In this document: positions 37,636 to 47,253 of the stretch, one piece after another
Layout of the letters: each line of letters starts with the position of its first letter
How positions within the stretch are numbered: the first letter of the stretch is position 1
Origin: Lacisediminimonas profundi
Lineage (GTDB): Bacteria > Pseudomonadota > Gammaproteobacteria > Burkholderiales > Burkholderiaceae_D
Reading direction: 5' to 3'
Assembly: GCF_008831265.1 (NCBI RefSeq)
Contig: NZ_VTTH01000004.1
Span: 310,001 to 374,000, forward strand
DNA length: 64,000 nt
Notes under the pieces: generated by a model
What the model was told of the DNA's origin: nothing
Databases searched by the model: none
What the model saw: only the letters and a program-made list of their open reading frames with translations
Translations under genes and position numbers: made by a program

Positions 37636-38124
37636 ATGCTTGTCACCGCAGTGGAGTGGTTGCTTGCCGTTCTTGCCGTTCCGAGCGTGGGATTGGGCTC
37701 GGTATTCATCATCAGCTTTATTTCCGCGACCCTGTTGCCCTTGGGGTCGGAGCCGGCGGTATTCGCCGTCGTCAAGGCCAATCCGGACTTGTTCTGGCCA
37801 GCCATTGGGGTGGCGACGCTGGGCAATACGGCCGGCGGCATCGTCGACTACTGGATGGGCTACGGCGCCAAGCAGGCGTTCGCGCGCCAGCGCTCGACGG
37901 TCTGGTTTGGCTGGCTGCAGCGCTTTGGCGCCAAGGCCATGCTACTGGCCTGGCTGCCCGGCATTGGCGACCCCTTGTGCACGGTGGGCGGCTGGTTGCG
38001 GCTGCCGTTCTGGCCGTGCGTGGTCTATATGGCAATTGGCAAGATGCTGCGCTACCTGTGCATGACCAGCCTGCTGCTTTACGTCCCGGACGGGTTCTGG
38101 AGGAGGGTCGGCGAGCTGTTCTGA
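37636..38124 (+). CDS. YqaA/DedA-family inner membrane protein (VTT domain)
   Basis: A 162-residue membrane protein with four to five hydrophobic helices. Features of the small YqaA group are FISATLLPLGSEP, GNTAGGIVDYWMG and LPGIGDPLCTVGGWLRLPF, with a conserved Arg/Gly re-entrant region similar to VTT/DedA lipid transporters. Related DedA proteins move or flip undecaprenyl phosphate and other lipids; the function of YqaA itself is unknown. It is divergent from ilvA. Reading of two overlapping alternative frames was rejected because they lack membrane or family features. Confidence 0.88.
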   Translation: MLVTAVEWLLAVLAVPSVGLGSVFIISFISATLLPLGSEPAVFAVVKANPDLFWPAIGVATLGNTAGGIVDYWMGYGAKQAFARQRSTVWFGWLQRFGAKAMLLAWLPGIGDPLCTVGGWLRLPFWPCVVYMAIGKMLRYLCMTSLLLYVPDGFWRRVGELF

Positions 38125-38250
38125 CCGCACTGCCTGTCATTTTGCCTACCGCCGATCGCGCCGGATAGAACCCTTGCGCGGTAGGGGTGTTCCCGGCTTG
38201 TGCAACGCAATACGCTAGAATGTATGTTTAGCGTCCCGCCTTTTTTACCG

Positions 38251-41200
38251 ATGAACGCTCCCGCTCAAATCCAGGCCCTGTTGTCCGATACGTCAACTCA
38301 CGACGCCGGCGCCCGCCTGCGCGAAATTCCCTACAACTACACCTCCTTTTCCGATCGCGAGATTGTCATCCGCCTGCTCGGGGAAGATGCCTGGACGCTC
38401 CTGCAGAAGCTGCGCGCAGCGCGGCAGACCGGGCGCTCGGCGCGCATGCTGTACGAAGTGCTGGGCGATATCTGGGTCGTCCGCCGCAATCCGTACCTGC
38501 AGGACGACATGCTGGACAACCCCAAGCGTCGCCAGGCCTTGATCGAGGCTTTGTACCATCGCCTGGGCGAGGTCGATAAACGGCGCGTCACGACTGATGT
38601 GGCCGACGCCGGCGATGCCGAGTCGGAGACCCGTAGCGCCAACGTCGGAATCCTGCTGAAGGCGGCACAGGGGGCGGTTTCCGCCTTCGCCGAAGAGTTT
38701 CGCAGCACCTGGGACCTGCGCAAGAAGGCCTATCGCGTGCTCGGGCGCTACACGGCGCGTGACAACATCAAGTTCGACGGCCTGTCGCGGGTTTCCCATG
38801 TCACCGACGCGACCGACTGGCGGGTCGAGTATCCGTTCGTTGTGCTCACGCCTGACAGCGAAGACGAGATGGCCGGCCTGGTCAAGGCCTGCATCGAGCT
38901 CGGGCTGACCATCATTCCGCGCGGAGGCGGCACCGGCTACACCGGCGGCGCCATTCCGCTGACGCCGATGTCGGCGGTGATCAATACCGAGAAGCTGGAA
39001 CACCTGGGGCCGGTCGAAATGACGACCCTGCCCGGCCTCGACCGCGAGTACGCGACCATTTATTCGGGCGCGGGTGTCGTCACCAAGCGCGTCGCGGAAG
39101 CGGCGGAGAAAGCCGGGTTCGTGTTCGCGGTCGATCCGACTTCGGCCGAAGCTTCCTGCATCGGCGGCAACATCGCGATGAACGCGGGCGGCAAGAAGGC
39201 CGTCCTGTGGGGCACGGCGCTCGACAACCTGGCCAGCTGGCGGATGGTCGACCCGAACGGCGACTGGCTGGAAGTCACGCGGCTGGACCACAACCTGGGC
39301 AAGATCCATGACGCGCCGGTCGCGCGCTTCAAGCTCGAGTGGACCCACCCGGCGGAAAAGGGCAGGAGCGCAGCGCCCGCGGCACCATTTCGCACCGAGA
39401 CGCTCGAAATTCCCGGGCGCACCTTCCGCAAGGAGGGCCTGGGCAAGGACGTCACCGACAAATTCCTCGCAGGCCTGCCGGGCATACAGAAGGAAGGCTG
39501 CGATGGCCTGATCACGTCCGGCCGCTGGATCCTGCACAAGATGCCGAAGTTCACGCGCACCGTGTGCCTGGAATTTTTCGGCCAGGCACGCGATGCGATA
39601 CCGTCAATCGTCGAGATCAAGGACTATCTGGACGAGCAGACCAGGCAGGGCGGCGCCATCCTGGCCGGCCTGGAACACCTGGACGAGCGCTACCTTCGGG
39701 CAGTCGGCTATGCTACCAAGTCCAAGCGTGGCGTGCTGCCGAAAATGGCCTTGTTCGGCGATATCGTCGGCGACACCGATGAAGCGGTGGCGCGGGCAGC
39801 CTCGGAGGTGGTTCGCATTGCCAACCAGCGCGTCGGCGAAGGCTTTGTCGCCGTCAGTCCGGAGTCGCGCAAGAAATTCTGGCTGGACCGGGCGCGCACT
39901 GCCGCCATCGCCAAGCACACCAACGCTTTCAAGATCAATGAAGACGTGGTGATCCCGCTTAACCGCATGGGCGAGTACACCGACGGCATCGAGCGCATCA
40001 ATATCGAGCTCTCGATACGCAACAAGCTGCAACTTGTGCAGGAACTGAAGGAGTTTTTTGCACGAGGCCACCTGCCGCTGGGCAAGAACGACGACGCCGA
40101 AAGCGAGATCATTCCTGATGCCGAGGTGCTGGAAGACCGCGTGAGCCAGGCTGATCAGTTGCTGCAGCAAGTCAGCGCCCGCTGGACTTGGCTGCTGGCG
40201 CAACTCGACCTGCCGCTGCGCGATGCGCTTCCGCAACTGGCCGGGCTCGGACTGGAAGCGCTGGAAGCCGAACTCGGCTTGCGGCTGGAGAAGCAGCCCG
40301 ACGCGCGCGTGTTCGACGTCGTGCAGGACCGCAGCATCCGCGTGTCGTGGAAGAAGGAGGTGCGCAGTGTCCTGCGGAACATATTCAGTGGCGCGGCGTT
40401 CCGCCTGATCCTGGACGAATGCAACGCAATCCACAAGAGCGTGCTGCGCGGCCGCGTGTTCGTGGCCCTGCACATGCATGCTGGCGACGGCAACGTCCAC
40501 ACCAACCTGCCGGTCAACTCCGATCACTACCAGATGCTGCAGGATGCGCATGCAGCCGTGGCACGCATCATGGCGCTGGCCCGTTCGCTGGACGGCGTGA
40601 TCTCGGGCGAGCACGGCATCGGCATCACCAAGCTCGAATTCCTGACCGAAGACGAGATCCGCGACTTCCGGCTGTACAAGCAGCGGGTCGATCCGGAAGG
40701 ACGCTTCAACAAGGGCAAGCTGTTGAACCTGGACGGCCTGCATGCCGACCTGCGCAATGCCTACACCCCTTCGTTCGGACTGATGGGGCACGAATCGCTG
40801 ATCATGCAGCAGAGCGACATCGGCGCCATTGCCAGCAGCGTCAAGGACTGCCTGCGCTGCGGAAAATGCAAGCCGGTGTGCGCCACGCACGTGCCGCGCG
40901 CCAACCTGCTCTATTCGCCTCGCAACAAGATCCTGGCGACATCGCTGCTGGTTGAGGCTTTCCTGTATGAGGAGCAGACCCGGCGCGGCATTTCGATCCG
41001 CCACTGGGAGGAGTTCGAGGACGTGGCGGACCACTGCACCGTCTGCCATAAATGCGTGACGCCCTGCCCGGTGGATATCGATTTCGGCGACGTGTCGATG
41101 AACATGCGCAACCTGCTGCGCAAGATGGACAAGAAGTCGTTCAAGCCGGGTACGGCAGCATCGATGTTCTTCCTGAACGCCACCGATCCCGCCACCATCA

Positions 41201-42261
41201 ATGCCACCCGGCAGGTGATGATAGGCTGGGGCTACAAGGCGCAGCGCCTGGCCAATGACGTGCTGAAGAAATTCGCCCGCAAGCAGACCAAGGCGCCGCC
41301 GGCGACCCATGGCAAGGCGCCCGTGCGCGAGCAGGTGATCCATTTCATCAACAAGAAAATGCCTGGCAACCTGCCGAAGAAGACCGCGCGCGCATTGCTG
41401 GACATCGAAGACAACAAGATGGTCCCGATCATCCGCGATCCGAAGGCCACGGGGCCGGAGACGGAGGCGGTGTTCTATTTCCCGGGCTGCGGATCCGAGC
41501 GGCTGTTCTCGCAAGTCGGACTCGCCACGCAGGCGATGCTCTGGCACGTCGGTGTGCAGACGGTATTGCCGCCGGGTTACCTGTGCTGCGGCTATCCGCA
41601 ACGCGGCAACGGCGAATTCGACAAGGCCGAGAAGATCATCACCGACAACCGGGTGCTGTTCCACCGCATGGCCAATACGCTGAACTACCTCGATATCAAG
41701 ACCGTGGTGGTGTCGTGCGGAACCTGCTACGACCAGTTGCAGGGCTATGAATTCGAGCAGATATTCCCCGGCTGCCGCATCATCGACATTCACGAGTACC
41801 TGCTGGAAAAGGGGGTGCGGATGGAAGGCGTGGGCGGTGTACGCTACATGTATCACGATCCCTGCCATTCACCGATGAAGCAGCAGGATCCGCTCAAGAC
41901 GGTGAATTCGCTGATCGCTGCCGCCGGCCAGGCAAAAATCGAGAAGAACGAACGCTGCTGCGGCGAGTCCGGCACGCTGGCTGTGTCGCGGCCCGACATT
42001 TCGACCCAGGTCCGCTTCCGCAAGGAATCCGAGATGGAAAAAGGCGCGCAGAAGTTGCGCGAGGACGGTTTTGCCGGCGACGTGAAGATACTGACGTCCT
42101 GCCCGTCCTGCCTGCAGGGACTGTCGCGCTTCAACGAGGACGCCGGCACCACCGCCGACTACATTGTGGTCGAGATGGCGAAACACTTGCTGGGCGAGAA
42201 CTGGCTGCCCGAGTATGTTGCGCGCGCCAATGACGGCGGCATCGAACGCATCCTGGTCTGA
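38251..42261 (+). CDS. Very large FAD-linked oxidase / Fe-S / CCG-domain oxidoreductase (DUF3683 type)
   Basis: A 1336-residue protein. Order: a DUF3683-like N-terminal domain (about 1-170); an FAD-binding PCMH domain ([17 protein letters not shown] near residue 220); an FAD-oxidase C-terminal domain ([18 protein letters not shown] near 790); two [4Fe-4S] motifs, CGKCKPVC near 870 and [12 protein letters not shown] near 930; and two CCG domains ([10 protein letters not shown] near 1112, [10 protein letters not shown] near 1235). This is a fusion of a D-lactate/glycolate dehydrogenase-like flavoprotein with a GlpC/heterodisulfide-reductase-like electron module. It probably oxidises a 2-hydroxy acid and feeds electrons to quinone; the substrate is unknown. 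The ATG at 38251 was preferred to a frame 17 codons longer. Confidence 0.9.
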   Translation: MNAPAQIQALLSDTSTHDAGARLREIPYNYTSFSDREIVIRLLGEDAWTLLQKLRAARQTGRSARMLYEVLGDIWVVRRNPYLQDDMLDNPKRRQALIEALYHRLGEVDKRRVTTDVADAGDAESETRSANVGILLKAAQGAVSAFAEEFRSTWDLRKKAYRVLGRYTARDNIKFDGLSRVSHVTDATDWRVEYPFVVLTPDSEDEMAGLVKACIELGLTIIPRGGGTGYTGGAIPLTPMSAVINTEKLEHLGPVEMTTLPGLDREYATIYSGAGVVTKRVAEAAEKAGFVFAVDPTSAEASCIGGNIAMNAGGKKAVLWGTALDNLASWRMVDPNGDWLEVTRLDHNLGKIHDAPVARFKLEWTHPAEKGRSAAPAAPFRTETLEIPGRTFRKEGLGKDVTDKFLAGLPGIQKEGCDGLITSGRWILHKMPKFTRTVCLEFFGQARDAIPSIVEIKDYLDEQTRQGGAILAGLEHLDERYLRAVGYATKSKRGVLPKMALFGDIVGDTDEAVARAASEVVRIANQRVGEGFVAVSPESRKKFWLDRARTAAIAKHTNAFKINEDVVIPLNRMGEYTDGIERINIELSIRNKLQLVQELKEFFARGHLPLGKNDDAESEIIPDAEVLEDRVSQADQLLQQVSARWTWLLAQLDLPLRDALPQLAGLGLEALEAELGLRLEKQPDARVFDVVQDRSIRVSWKKEVRSVLRNIFSGAAFRLILDECNAIHKSVLRGRVFVALHMHAGDGNVHTNLPVNSDHYQMLQDAHAAVARIMALARSLDGVISGEHGIGITKLEFLTEDEIRDFRLYKQRVDPEGRFNKGKLLNLDGLHADLRNAYTPSFGLMGHESLIMQQSDIGAIASSVKDCLRCGKCKPVCATHVPRANLLYSPRNKILATSLLVEAFLYEEQTRRGISIRHWEEFEDVADHCTVCHKCVTPCPVDIDFGDVSMNMRNLLRKMDKKSFKPGTAASMFFLNATDPATINATRQVMIGWGYKAQRLANDVLKKFARKQTKAPPATHGKAPVREQVIHFINKKMPGNLPKKTARALLDIEDNKMVPIIRDPKATGPETEAVFYFPGCGSERLFSQVGLATQAMLWHVGVQTVLPPGYLCCGYPQRGNGEFDKAEKIITDNRVLFHRMANTLNYLDIKTVVVSCGTCYDQLQGYEFEQIFPGCRIIDIHEYLLEKGVRMEGVGGVRYMYHDPCHSPMKQQDPLKTVNSLIAAAGQAKIEKNERCCGESGTLAVSRPDISTQVRFRKESEMEKGAQKLREDGFAGDVKILTSCPSCLQGLSRFNEDAGTTADYIVVEMAKHLLGENWLPEYVARANDGGIERILV

Positions 42262-42265
42262 GGCG

Positions 42266-42700
42266 ATGAGCGCAAACTGTGAATTGTGCGCTGCCCCGGG
42301 CGGCGAATTGCTGTGCCAGGACGCCCGGTTGCGCGTGGTCCTGGTCGAGGACCAGGCCTACCCGGGCTTTTGCCGCGTGATCTGGAACGCGCATGTCCGG
42401 GAGATGACCGACCTGTCCCCGGACGAGCGTGCCCATCTGATGCGGGCGGTATTCATGGTCGAGGCGGCAATCCGGCAGGTCATGTCTCCGGACAAGATCA
42501 ACCTCGCCAGTTTCGGAACCATGACCCCGCACCTGCACTGGCATGTGATTCCACGTTATTCTGACGACGCGCATTACCCCGCCGCCATCTGGGCTGCGGC
42601 GCAGCGTGAACCCGAACGGCAATCGCTGGCGCAGCGGCAGGCGCTGCTGCCGGCGCTGCGCAGCATGCTTGTTCGTCAATTTTCCATGCTCCAGGAGTAG
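42266..42700 (+). CDS. HIT family hydrolase
   Basis: A 144-residue histidine-triad protein. H89-L-H91-W-H93 carries the catalytic HxHxH, and CELC near the N-terminus may bind zinc. It should hydrolyse a nucleoside phosphoramidate or dinucleotide. The ATG at 42266 follows the previous stop by 4 bp with GAGG as ribosome site, and the next gene begins 2 bp downstream, giving a tight operon with the DUF971 protein. Confidence 0.9.
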   Translation: MSANCELCAAPGGELLCQDARLRVVLVEDQAYPGFCRVIWNAHVREMTDLSPDERAHLMRAVFMVEAAIRQVMSPDKINLASFGTMTPHLHWHVIPRYSDDAHYPAAIWAAAQREPERQSLAQRQALLPALRSMLVRQFSMLQE

Positions 42701-42702
42701 TC

Positions 42703-43137
42703 ATGCCACAAGCTTCATCCTCAGCCGCACCTGTCCCGACCGCCATCACGGTGCACCGGCAGTCGCGTTTGCTGGAACTGGAGTTCGAGGGCGGGGAGCG
42801 CTTCGAACTGCCCTTTGAACTGTTGCGCGTGTACTCGCCATCGGCCGAGGTGCGCGGACATGGCCCCGGACAGGAAACCTTGCAAACCGGCAAACGTAAT
42901 GTTGACCTGACGGCACTGGAGCCGGTGGGGAACTATGCCGTACAGCCACATTTCTCTGATAGCCACAATACCGGCATCTATTCCTGGGATTACCTGTACT
43001 GGCTGGGTTCGAACCAGCCGGAGTTGTGGGAAAACTACCTGCAACGACTGGACGACGCCGGCCTTGGGCGCGAGGCCGGCCGCGAGCTGCCGATGGTGGC
43101 CGCCGGCGGTCAGCCCGGACATGGCTGCGGGCACTGA
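42703..43137 (+). CDS. DUF971 (gamma-butyrobetaine hydroxylase N-terminal-like) protein
   Basis: A 144-residue small protein with the DUF971 fold. FELPFELLRVYSPSAEVRGHG and GIYSWDYLYWLG are family signatures, seen also in the N-terminal domain of gamma-butyrobetaine dioxygenase and in proteins linked to Fe-S assembly. A His/Cys pair at the end (GHGCGH) may bind metal. It commonly stands directly before ubiE in betaproteobacteria, as here; function is undetermined. Confidence 0.85.
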   Translation: MPQASSSAAPVPTAITVHRQSRLLELEFEGGERFELPFELLRVYSPSAEVRGHGPGQETLQTGKRNVDLTALEPVGNYAVQPHFSDSHNTGIYSWDYLYWLGSNQPELWENYLQRLDDAGLGREAGRELPMVAAGGQPGHGCGH

Positions 43138-43180
43138 GAATTTCCCGGCATGACACTTCGGTAAAACCGCAAGAACTCCC

Positions 43181-43209
43181 CTTCCACTCCCGGGCCGGCA
43201 CTCTATAAT
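43181..43209 (+). promoter_or_regulatory. Predicted promoter of ubiE
   Basis: A perfect -10 box TATAAT lies at 43204-43209. At 17 bp spacing the -35 position reads CTTCCA (43181-43186), which is weak. The ubiE start codon is 27 bp downstream, leaving a short leader. Confidence 0.5.
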
Positions 43210-43235
43210 CGGCTCTCGTCAACAGGTTTCCAGCA

Positions 43236-43970
43236 ATGCCCAATACCACGCACTTCGGATATCAGTCAGTCGCTGAAGAAGAAAAGGTACACAAGGTCGC
43301 CGAGGTTTTTCACTCGGTAGCGGGTAAGTACGATGTGATGAACGACCTGATGTCAGCCGGTCTGCATCGCATCTGGAAGGCGTTTACGGTCGCCCAGGCC
43401 GGAATACGGCCGGGATTCAAGGTGCTGGACATTGCCGGTGGAACCGGCGACCTGGCCCGGGCATTTGCCCGCAAGGCAGGGCCCAGCGGAGAGGTCTGGC
43501 TTACCGACATCAACGAATCGATGCTTCGGGTCGGTCGCGACAATCTCTTGAATGACGGACTGGTTACCCCCACCTTGCTATGTGACGCAGAGCGCCTGCC
43601 CTTCCCCAGCAACTATTTTGACCGGGTGAGCGTTGCGTTCGGGCTGCGCAACATGACGCACAAGGATCGGGCGCTTGCTGAAATGCAGCGCGTGCTGAAG
43701 CCGGGAGGAAAGCTCCTGGTGCTTGAATTTTCGAAGGTTTGGGAGCCGTTGAAGAAGCCATACGACGTGTATTCGTTTTCGGTGTTACCGTGGCTGGGCA
43801 AGAAGATCGCCAATGACTCGGAAAGCTATCGCTATCTGGCAGAGTCGATCCGGATGCACCCGGACCAGGAAACCCTGAAGCAGATGATGCAGGAAGCCGG
43901 GCTTGAACAGGTTCAGTATTTCAATTTGACCGCGGGTGTGGCGGCACTCCACACCGGTATCAAACTTTAG
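43236..43970 (+). CDS. ubiE: Ubiquinone/menaquinone biosynthesis C-methyltransferase UbiE
   Basis: A 244-residue class I methyltransferase. The N-terminal [20 protein letters not shown] and [17 protein letters not shown] are characteristic; the SAM motif is [10 protein letters not shown], followed by [12 protein letters not shown]. It C-methylates the benzoquinol ring in ubiquinone synthesis. It starts a run of ubiquinone genes: ubiJ and ubiB follow after the Tim44-like gene, the usual E. coli ubiE-ubiJ-ubiB order with one insertion. Confidence 0.97.
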   Translation: MPNTTHFGYQSVAEEEKVHKVAEVFHSVAGKYDVMNDLMSAGLHRIWKAFTVAQAGIRPGFKVLDIAGGTGDLARAFARKAGPSGEVWLTDINESMLRVGRDNLLNDGLVTPTLLCDAERLPFPSNYFDRVSVAFGLRNMTHKDRALAEMQRVLKPGGKLLVLEFSKVWEPLKKPYDVYSFSVLPWLGKKIANDSESYRYLAESIRMHPDQETLKQMMQEAGLEQVQYFNLTAGVAALHTGIKL

Positions 43971-43982
43971 GAGACGTTGGTT

Positions 43983-44900
43983 ATGAAAAAATTATTTATT
44001 GCGATGATGATGGTAGCCATCAGCGCGACGATGGTAGTGGCCGACGCGGAGGCCAAGCGCCTGGGCGGTGGCAGTTCGATCGGCCGCCAGTCGCCGGCCG
44101 CCGGCAAGCAAGCGGCACAGCCGATGCAGCAACAGGCAGCAAAACCGGCTGCGCCGGCTGCTGCACCAGGCGCGGCAGCGCCAAAACCCGCCAGCCCGTG
44201 GCGCGGCATGCTGGGCGGCGCCCTGCTTGGCCTCGGCCTGGGCGCATTGCTGTCGCATCTCGGGATGGGCGGCGCGCTGGCCAGTGCAATCGGCAGCATC
44301 CTGACGATTGCATTGATCGCGATGGCGGCATTCTTCCTGTATCGCTTCTTCACCCGGAAATCGGGTAACCAGCCGTCTGCTCCGGCATTTGCGGGCGGTT
44401 ACAACGGGGGCTCGTCGACACCGGAGATTGGTTCACGCCTTGAGCAACCGGCGCAGCCGGCGGCATTCCAGGCCGATACTGCTGCTTCCGGTACCGCCGC
44501 ACCGGCTGGCGCACTGCCATTCGGCGTACCGGCGGATTTCGATGTTCCGGCTTTCCTGCGCCATGCCAAGACGTATTTCATTCGCCTGCAAGCAGCATGG
44601 GACAAGGCGGATATCAAGGACCTGGCCGAGTTCACGACCCCCGAGATGTACGCCGAACTGAAGCTGGAAATCCAGGAGCGCGGTGCGGCCGCCAACGTCA
44701 CTGACGTGGTGTCGGTCAATGCCGATTTGCTGGGCATCGAGCAAGAGGGCAGCGACTACGTAGCCAGCGTCCGCTTCGAAGGGCTGATCCGCGAAAGCGC
44801 AGACGCCAACACGGCGCCGTTCACCGAGGTGTGGAACCTTGTCAAGCCAGTCAATGGACAGGGCGGATGGATTCTTGCCGGGATCCAGCAAGTGAACTGA
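43983..44900 (+). CDS. Tim44-like domain protein inserted between ubiE and ubiJ
   Basis: A 305-residue protein with a signal peptide (MKKLFIAMMMVAISATMVVA), an Ala/Pro/Gln-rich linker, one glycine-rich segment with a hydrophobic helix (about residues 77-120), and a C-terminal Tim44/MBA1-like domain (FLRHAKTYFIRLQAAWDKAD onward). The ATG at 43983 has GGAG 9 nt upstream. Related proteins are membrane-associated, and the mitochondrial relatives tether complexes to membranes. In betaproteobacteria it regularly occupies this position. A role in ubiquinone complex assembly is only suggested by location. Confidence 0.85.
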   Translation: MKKLFIAMMMVAISATMVVADAEAKRLGGGSSIGRQSPAAGKQAAQPMQQQAAKPAAPAAAPGAAAPKPASPWRGMLGGALLGLGLGALLSHLGMGGALASAIGSILTIALIAMAAFFLYRFFTRKSGNQPSAPAFAGGYNGGSSTPEIGSRLEQPAQPAAFQADTAASGTAAPAGALPFGVPADFDVPAFLRHAKTYFIRLQAAWDKADIKDLAEFTTPEMYAELKLEIQERGAAANVTDVVSVNADLLGIEQEGSDYVASVRFEGLIRESADANTAPFTEVWNLVKPVNGQGGWILAGIQQVN

Positions 44901-44944
44901 TCCGCACAGCCTGCCCGTTGGGCAGGTGCAAGCTGTTAAACTGG

Positions 44945-44974
44945 AAACCGCCCGTTCTCACGGGCGGTTTTTTT
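44945..44974 (+). terminator. Rho-independent terminator between the Tim44-like gene and ubiJ
   Basis: AAACCGCCCG (44945-44954) pairs with CGGGCGGTTT (44961-44970), loop of six, T run to 44974. It lies only 15 nt upstream of the ubiJ start codon, so either it is leaky or ubiJ has another promoter upstream of it. Confidence 0.85.
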
Positions 44975-44988
44975 ATTTTGCAATCCCG

Positions 44989-45564
44989 ATGACACCTTCC
45001 CTGATCGCCGCCGCCATCAACCATCTGCTTGAGCAGGATGCGGCTGAAAAGAGCCGGCTGGCAGCCCATGCCGGCAAGATTGCCCGCATCGACGCTGGCG
45101 TGGCCGACCTGCGGCTGGCGGTCGAGGCCGGGGGTGCTGTGAGTGCGGCAGATCCTGCCGCAGCGCCGGATGTTTCGATTTTCATCAAGGCGGGCGACCT
45201 GCCGCTGTTGCTGCAGGACCGGACACGGGCCTTCTCGCATGTGCGAATCGAGGGCGATGCCGAATTCGCCAGCGTGCTGTCGCAGCTGCTGACCAGATTG
45301 CGCTGGGACGCCGAGGAAGACCTGTCGCGCGTGTTCGGCGACCTGGCGGCAGTCCGGATTGCCGGCACGGCCAGGAAAGGATGGGACGCCGTGCGTTCCG
45401 TCCATGTGAGCGTAATGGAAAATATGGCGGAATACCTGCTGGAAGAAAATCCCACCCTGGTTCGCCAGCAATCGCTGCGCGACTTCGGCGCCGCGGTCAG
45501 CGAACTGCGCGACGACGTCGAGCGTCTGGCCAAACGCCTGGACAAGCTGAAGGGGCGCGCATGA
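44989..45564 (+). CDS. ubiJ: Ubiquinone biosynthesis accessory factor UbiJ
   Basis: A 191-residue protein with an SCP2 lipid-binding domain (about residues 15-120) and a C-terminal coiled coil ([19 protein letters not shown]). UbiJ binds ubiquinone intermediates and organises the soluble Ubi complex with UbiK. The ATG at 44989 was chosen because the frame upstream runs through the terminator. It overlaps ubiB by four bases (ATGA), implying coupling. Confidence 0.9.
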   Translation: MTPSLIAAAINHLLEQDAAEKSRLAAHAGKIARIDAGVADLRLAVEAGGAVSAADPAAAPDVSIFIKAGDLPLLLQDRTRAFSHVRIEGDAEFASVLSQLLTRLRWDAEEDLSRVFGDLAAVRIAGTARKGWDAVRSVHVSVMENMAEYLLEENPTLVRQQSLRDFGAAVSELRDDVERLAKRLDKLKGRA

Positions 45565-47132
45565 TCCGGCGTTTCCTGCGGCTACTGAAAATTATCCGCG
45601 TCACCCTTCGCTACGGCCTGGACCACATGGCGGTCTCCGAGCTTGGCGCCCCGGGATTGGCCCGTTTCATCGACAAGGTGTTCTTCTGGCGTGACATTTC
45701 CGCCCCGCGCGGCGCGCGGCTGCGGCAGGCGCTCGAGGAGCTGGGTCCTATCTTTGTCAAGTTCGGGCAGGTGCTGTCCACCCGGCGCGACCTGTTGCCG
45801 CCCGACGTCGCCGATGAGCTGGCTCTCCTGCAGGACCGGGTGCCACCGTTTCCGTCCCACCTGGCGATCGACCAGATTCGTCGTTCCCTCGGCGCGCATC
45901 CGGACGAACTGTTTGCTACTTTCGAGCGCGAGCCGGTCGCTTCAGCCTCCATTGCGCAGGTCCATTTCGCCGTCCTGAAAAACGGTGCAGAGGTTGCGGT
46001 CAAAGTGCTGCGCCCCGGCGTGCACCGTTCGATCGACGAGGATATTGAACTGCTGCGCATTGCGGCGAGTTGGGTCGAGCGCTGGTGGGCCGACGGCAAG
46101 CGCCTGCGTCCGCAGGCGGTCGTGGCGGAGTTCGACAAATACCTGCATGACGAGCTGGATCTGATGCGGGAGGCGGCAAATGCCAGCCAGCTGCGCCGCA
46201 ATTTCGCCGGATCGAATCTGCTGATGGTTCCCGAAATGATCTGGGATCATTGTTCCGAATCGGTGATCGTGATGGAGCGAATGAAGGGCATTCCGATCTC
46301 GCAAACGGAGCGCCTGGTCGCCGAGGGCGTGGATCTCAGGAAGCTGGCGAGCGACGGCGTCGAGATTTTCTTTACCCAGGTGTTCCGCGACGGTTTTTTC
46401 CACGCCGACATGCATCCGGGGAATATCCTGGTGTCGGTGGCTCCGGATACTTTCGGTCGTTATATCGCGCTCGATTTCGGCATCGTCGGCACCCTCACCG
46501 ACTTTGACAAGGACTACCTGTCGCAAAACTTCCTGGCATTCTTCCGCCGGGACTACAAGCGGGTGGCCGAGGCGCATATCGAATCGGGATGGGCGCCGAA
46601 AGACACCCGGGTGGACGAACTGGAAGCAGCCGTGCGCGCCTGCTGCGAGCCGATCATCAACCGGCCGCTGCGGGACATCTCGTTCGGCCAGGTGCTTCTG
46701 CGCCTGTTCCAGGCGTCGCGCCGCTTCAATGTGGAAGTCCAGCCGCAACTGGTGCTGTTGCAGAAGACCTTGCTGAATATCGAAGGCCTGGGCCGCCAGC
46801 TCGATCCCGAGCTGGACCTGTGGAAGACTGCCAAACCCTACCTGGAACGCTGGATGCAGGAGCAGGTCGGCTGGCGCGGCCTGCTGGAGCGGCTCAAGTC
46901 CGAAGCGCCGCGCTACAGTCAACTGTTGCCGCAGTTGCCGCGGCTGGCGCACCAGGCGCTGACCAAGGCGGTCCACGGCGATTCGCGCCAGGACCAGCTG
47001 TTGGCGCAATTGCTCGCCGAACAGCGGCGCACCAACCTGCTGCTGTCGATGGCGATCTACTTCGGGGGCGGTTTGGTGCTTGGGGTGCTTGTGGTCCAAC
47101 TGGCATTGCGCTGGGTTCAATGGTTCCATTGA
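45561..47132 (+). CDS. ubiB: Ubiquinone biosynthesis regulatory protein kinase-like UbiB
   Basis: A 523-residue ABC1/ADCK family atypical kinase. The family KxGQ motif appears as [15 protein letters not shown] near residue 72, the Ala-rich nucleotide loop as ASASIAQVH, and later motifs as HADMHPGNI and LDFGIVG. Two hydrophobic helices at the C-terminus ([20 protein letters not shown]) anchor it in the inner membrane. It supports ubiquinone synthesis, probably by extracting lipid precursors through ATP hydrolysis. Confidence 0.95.
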   Translation: MIRRFLRLLKIIRVTLRYGLDHMAVSELGAPGLARFIDKVFFWRDISAPRGARLRQALEELGPIFVKFGQVLSTRRDLLPPDVADELALLQDRVPPFPSHLAIDQIRRSLGAHPDELFATFEREPVASASIAQVHFAVLKNGAEVAVKVLRPGVHRSIDEDIELLRIAASWVERWWADGKRLRPQAVVAEFDKYLHDELDLMREAANASQLRRNFAGSNLLMVPEMIWDHCSESVIVMERMKGIPISQTERLVAEGVDLRKLASDGVEIFFTQVFRDGFFHADMHPGNILVSVAPDTFGRYIALDFGIVGTLTDFDKDYLSQNFLAFFRRDYKRVAEAHIESGWAPKDTRVDELEAAVRACCEPIINRPLRDISFGQVLLRLFQASRRFNVEVQPQLVLLQKTLLNIEGLGRQLDPELDLWKTAKPYLERWMQEQVGWRGLLERLKSEAPRYSQLLPQLPRLAHQALTKAVHGDSRQDQLLAQLLAEQRRTNLLLSMAIYFGGGLVLGVLVVQLALRWVQWFH

Positions 47133-47175
47133 GGCCGGCACCGGTTTTTCGCATCAATTGCGGTGTCCGCATGTG

Positions 47176-47203
47176 TTGATTCCAGTCATTCGTTCGATAT
47201 AAT
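47176..47203 (+). promoter_or_regulatory. Predicted sigma-70 promoter of the symporter gene
   Basis: TTGATT (47176-47181) and a perfect TATAAT (47198-47203) with 16 bp spacing. The expected start point is near 47210, 44 bp before the start codon. It marks a new transcript after the ubi genes. Confidence 0.6.
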
Positions 47204-47253
47204 CCGTCGCTGTTCCAATCGATCGACACTGCCCGGCGTCATAAGGACCGCCC

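Noticed and set aside
39604-41868. A 754-codon open frame on the minus strand
   Set aside because: Shadow of the large FAD/Fe-S oxidoreductase, with the same composition artefact and no recognisable motifs.
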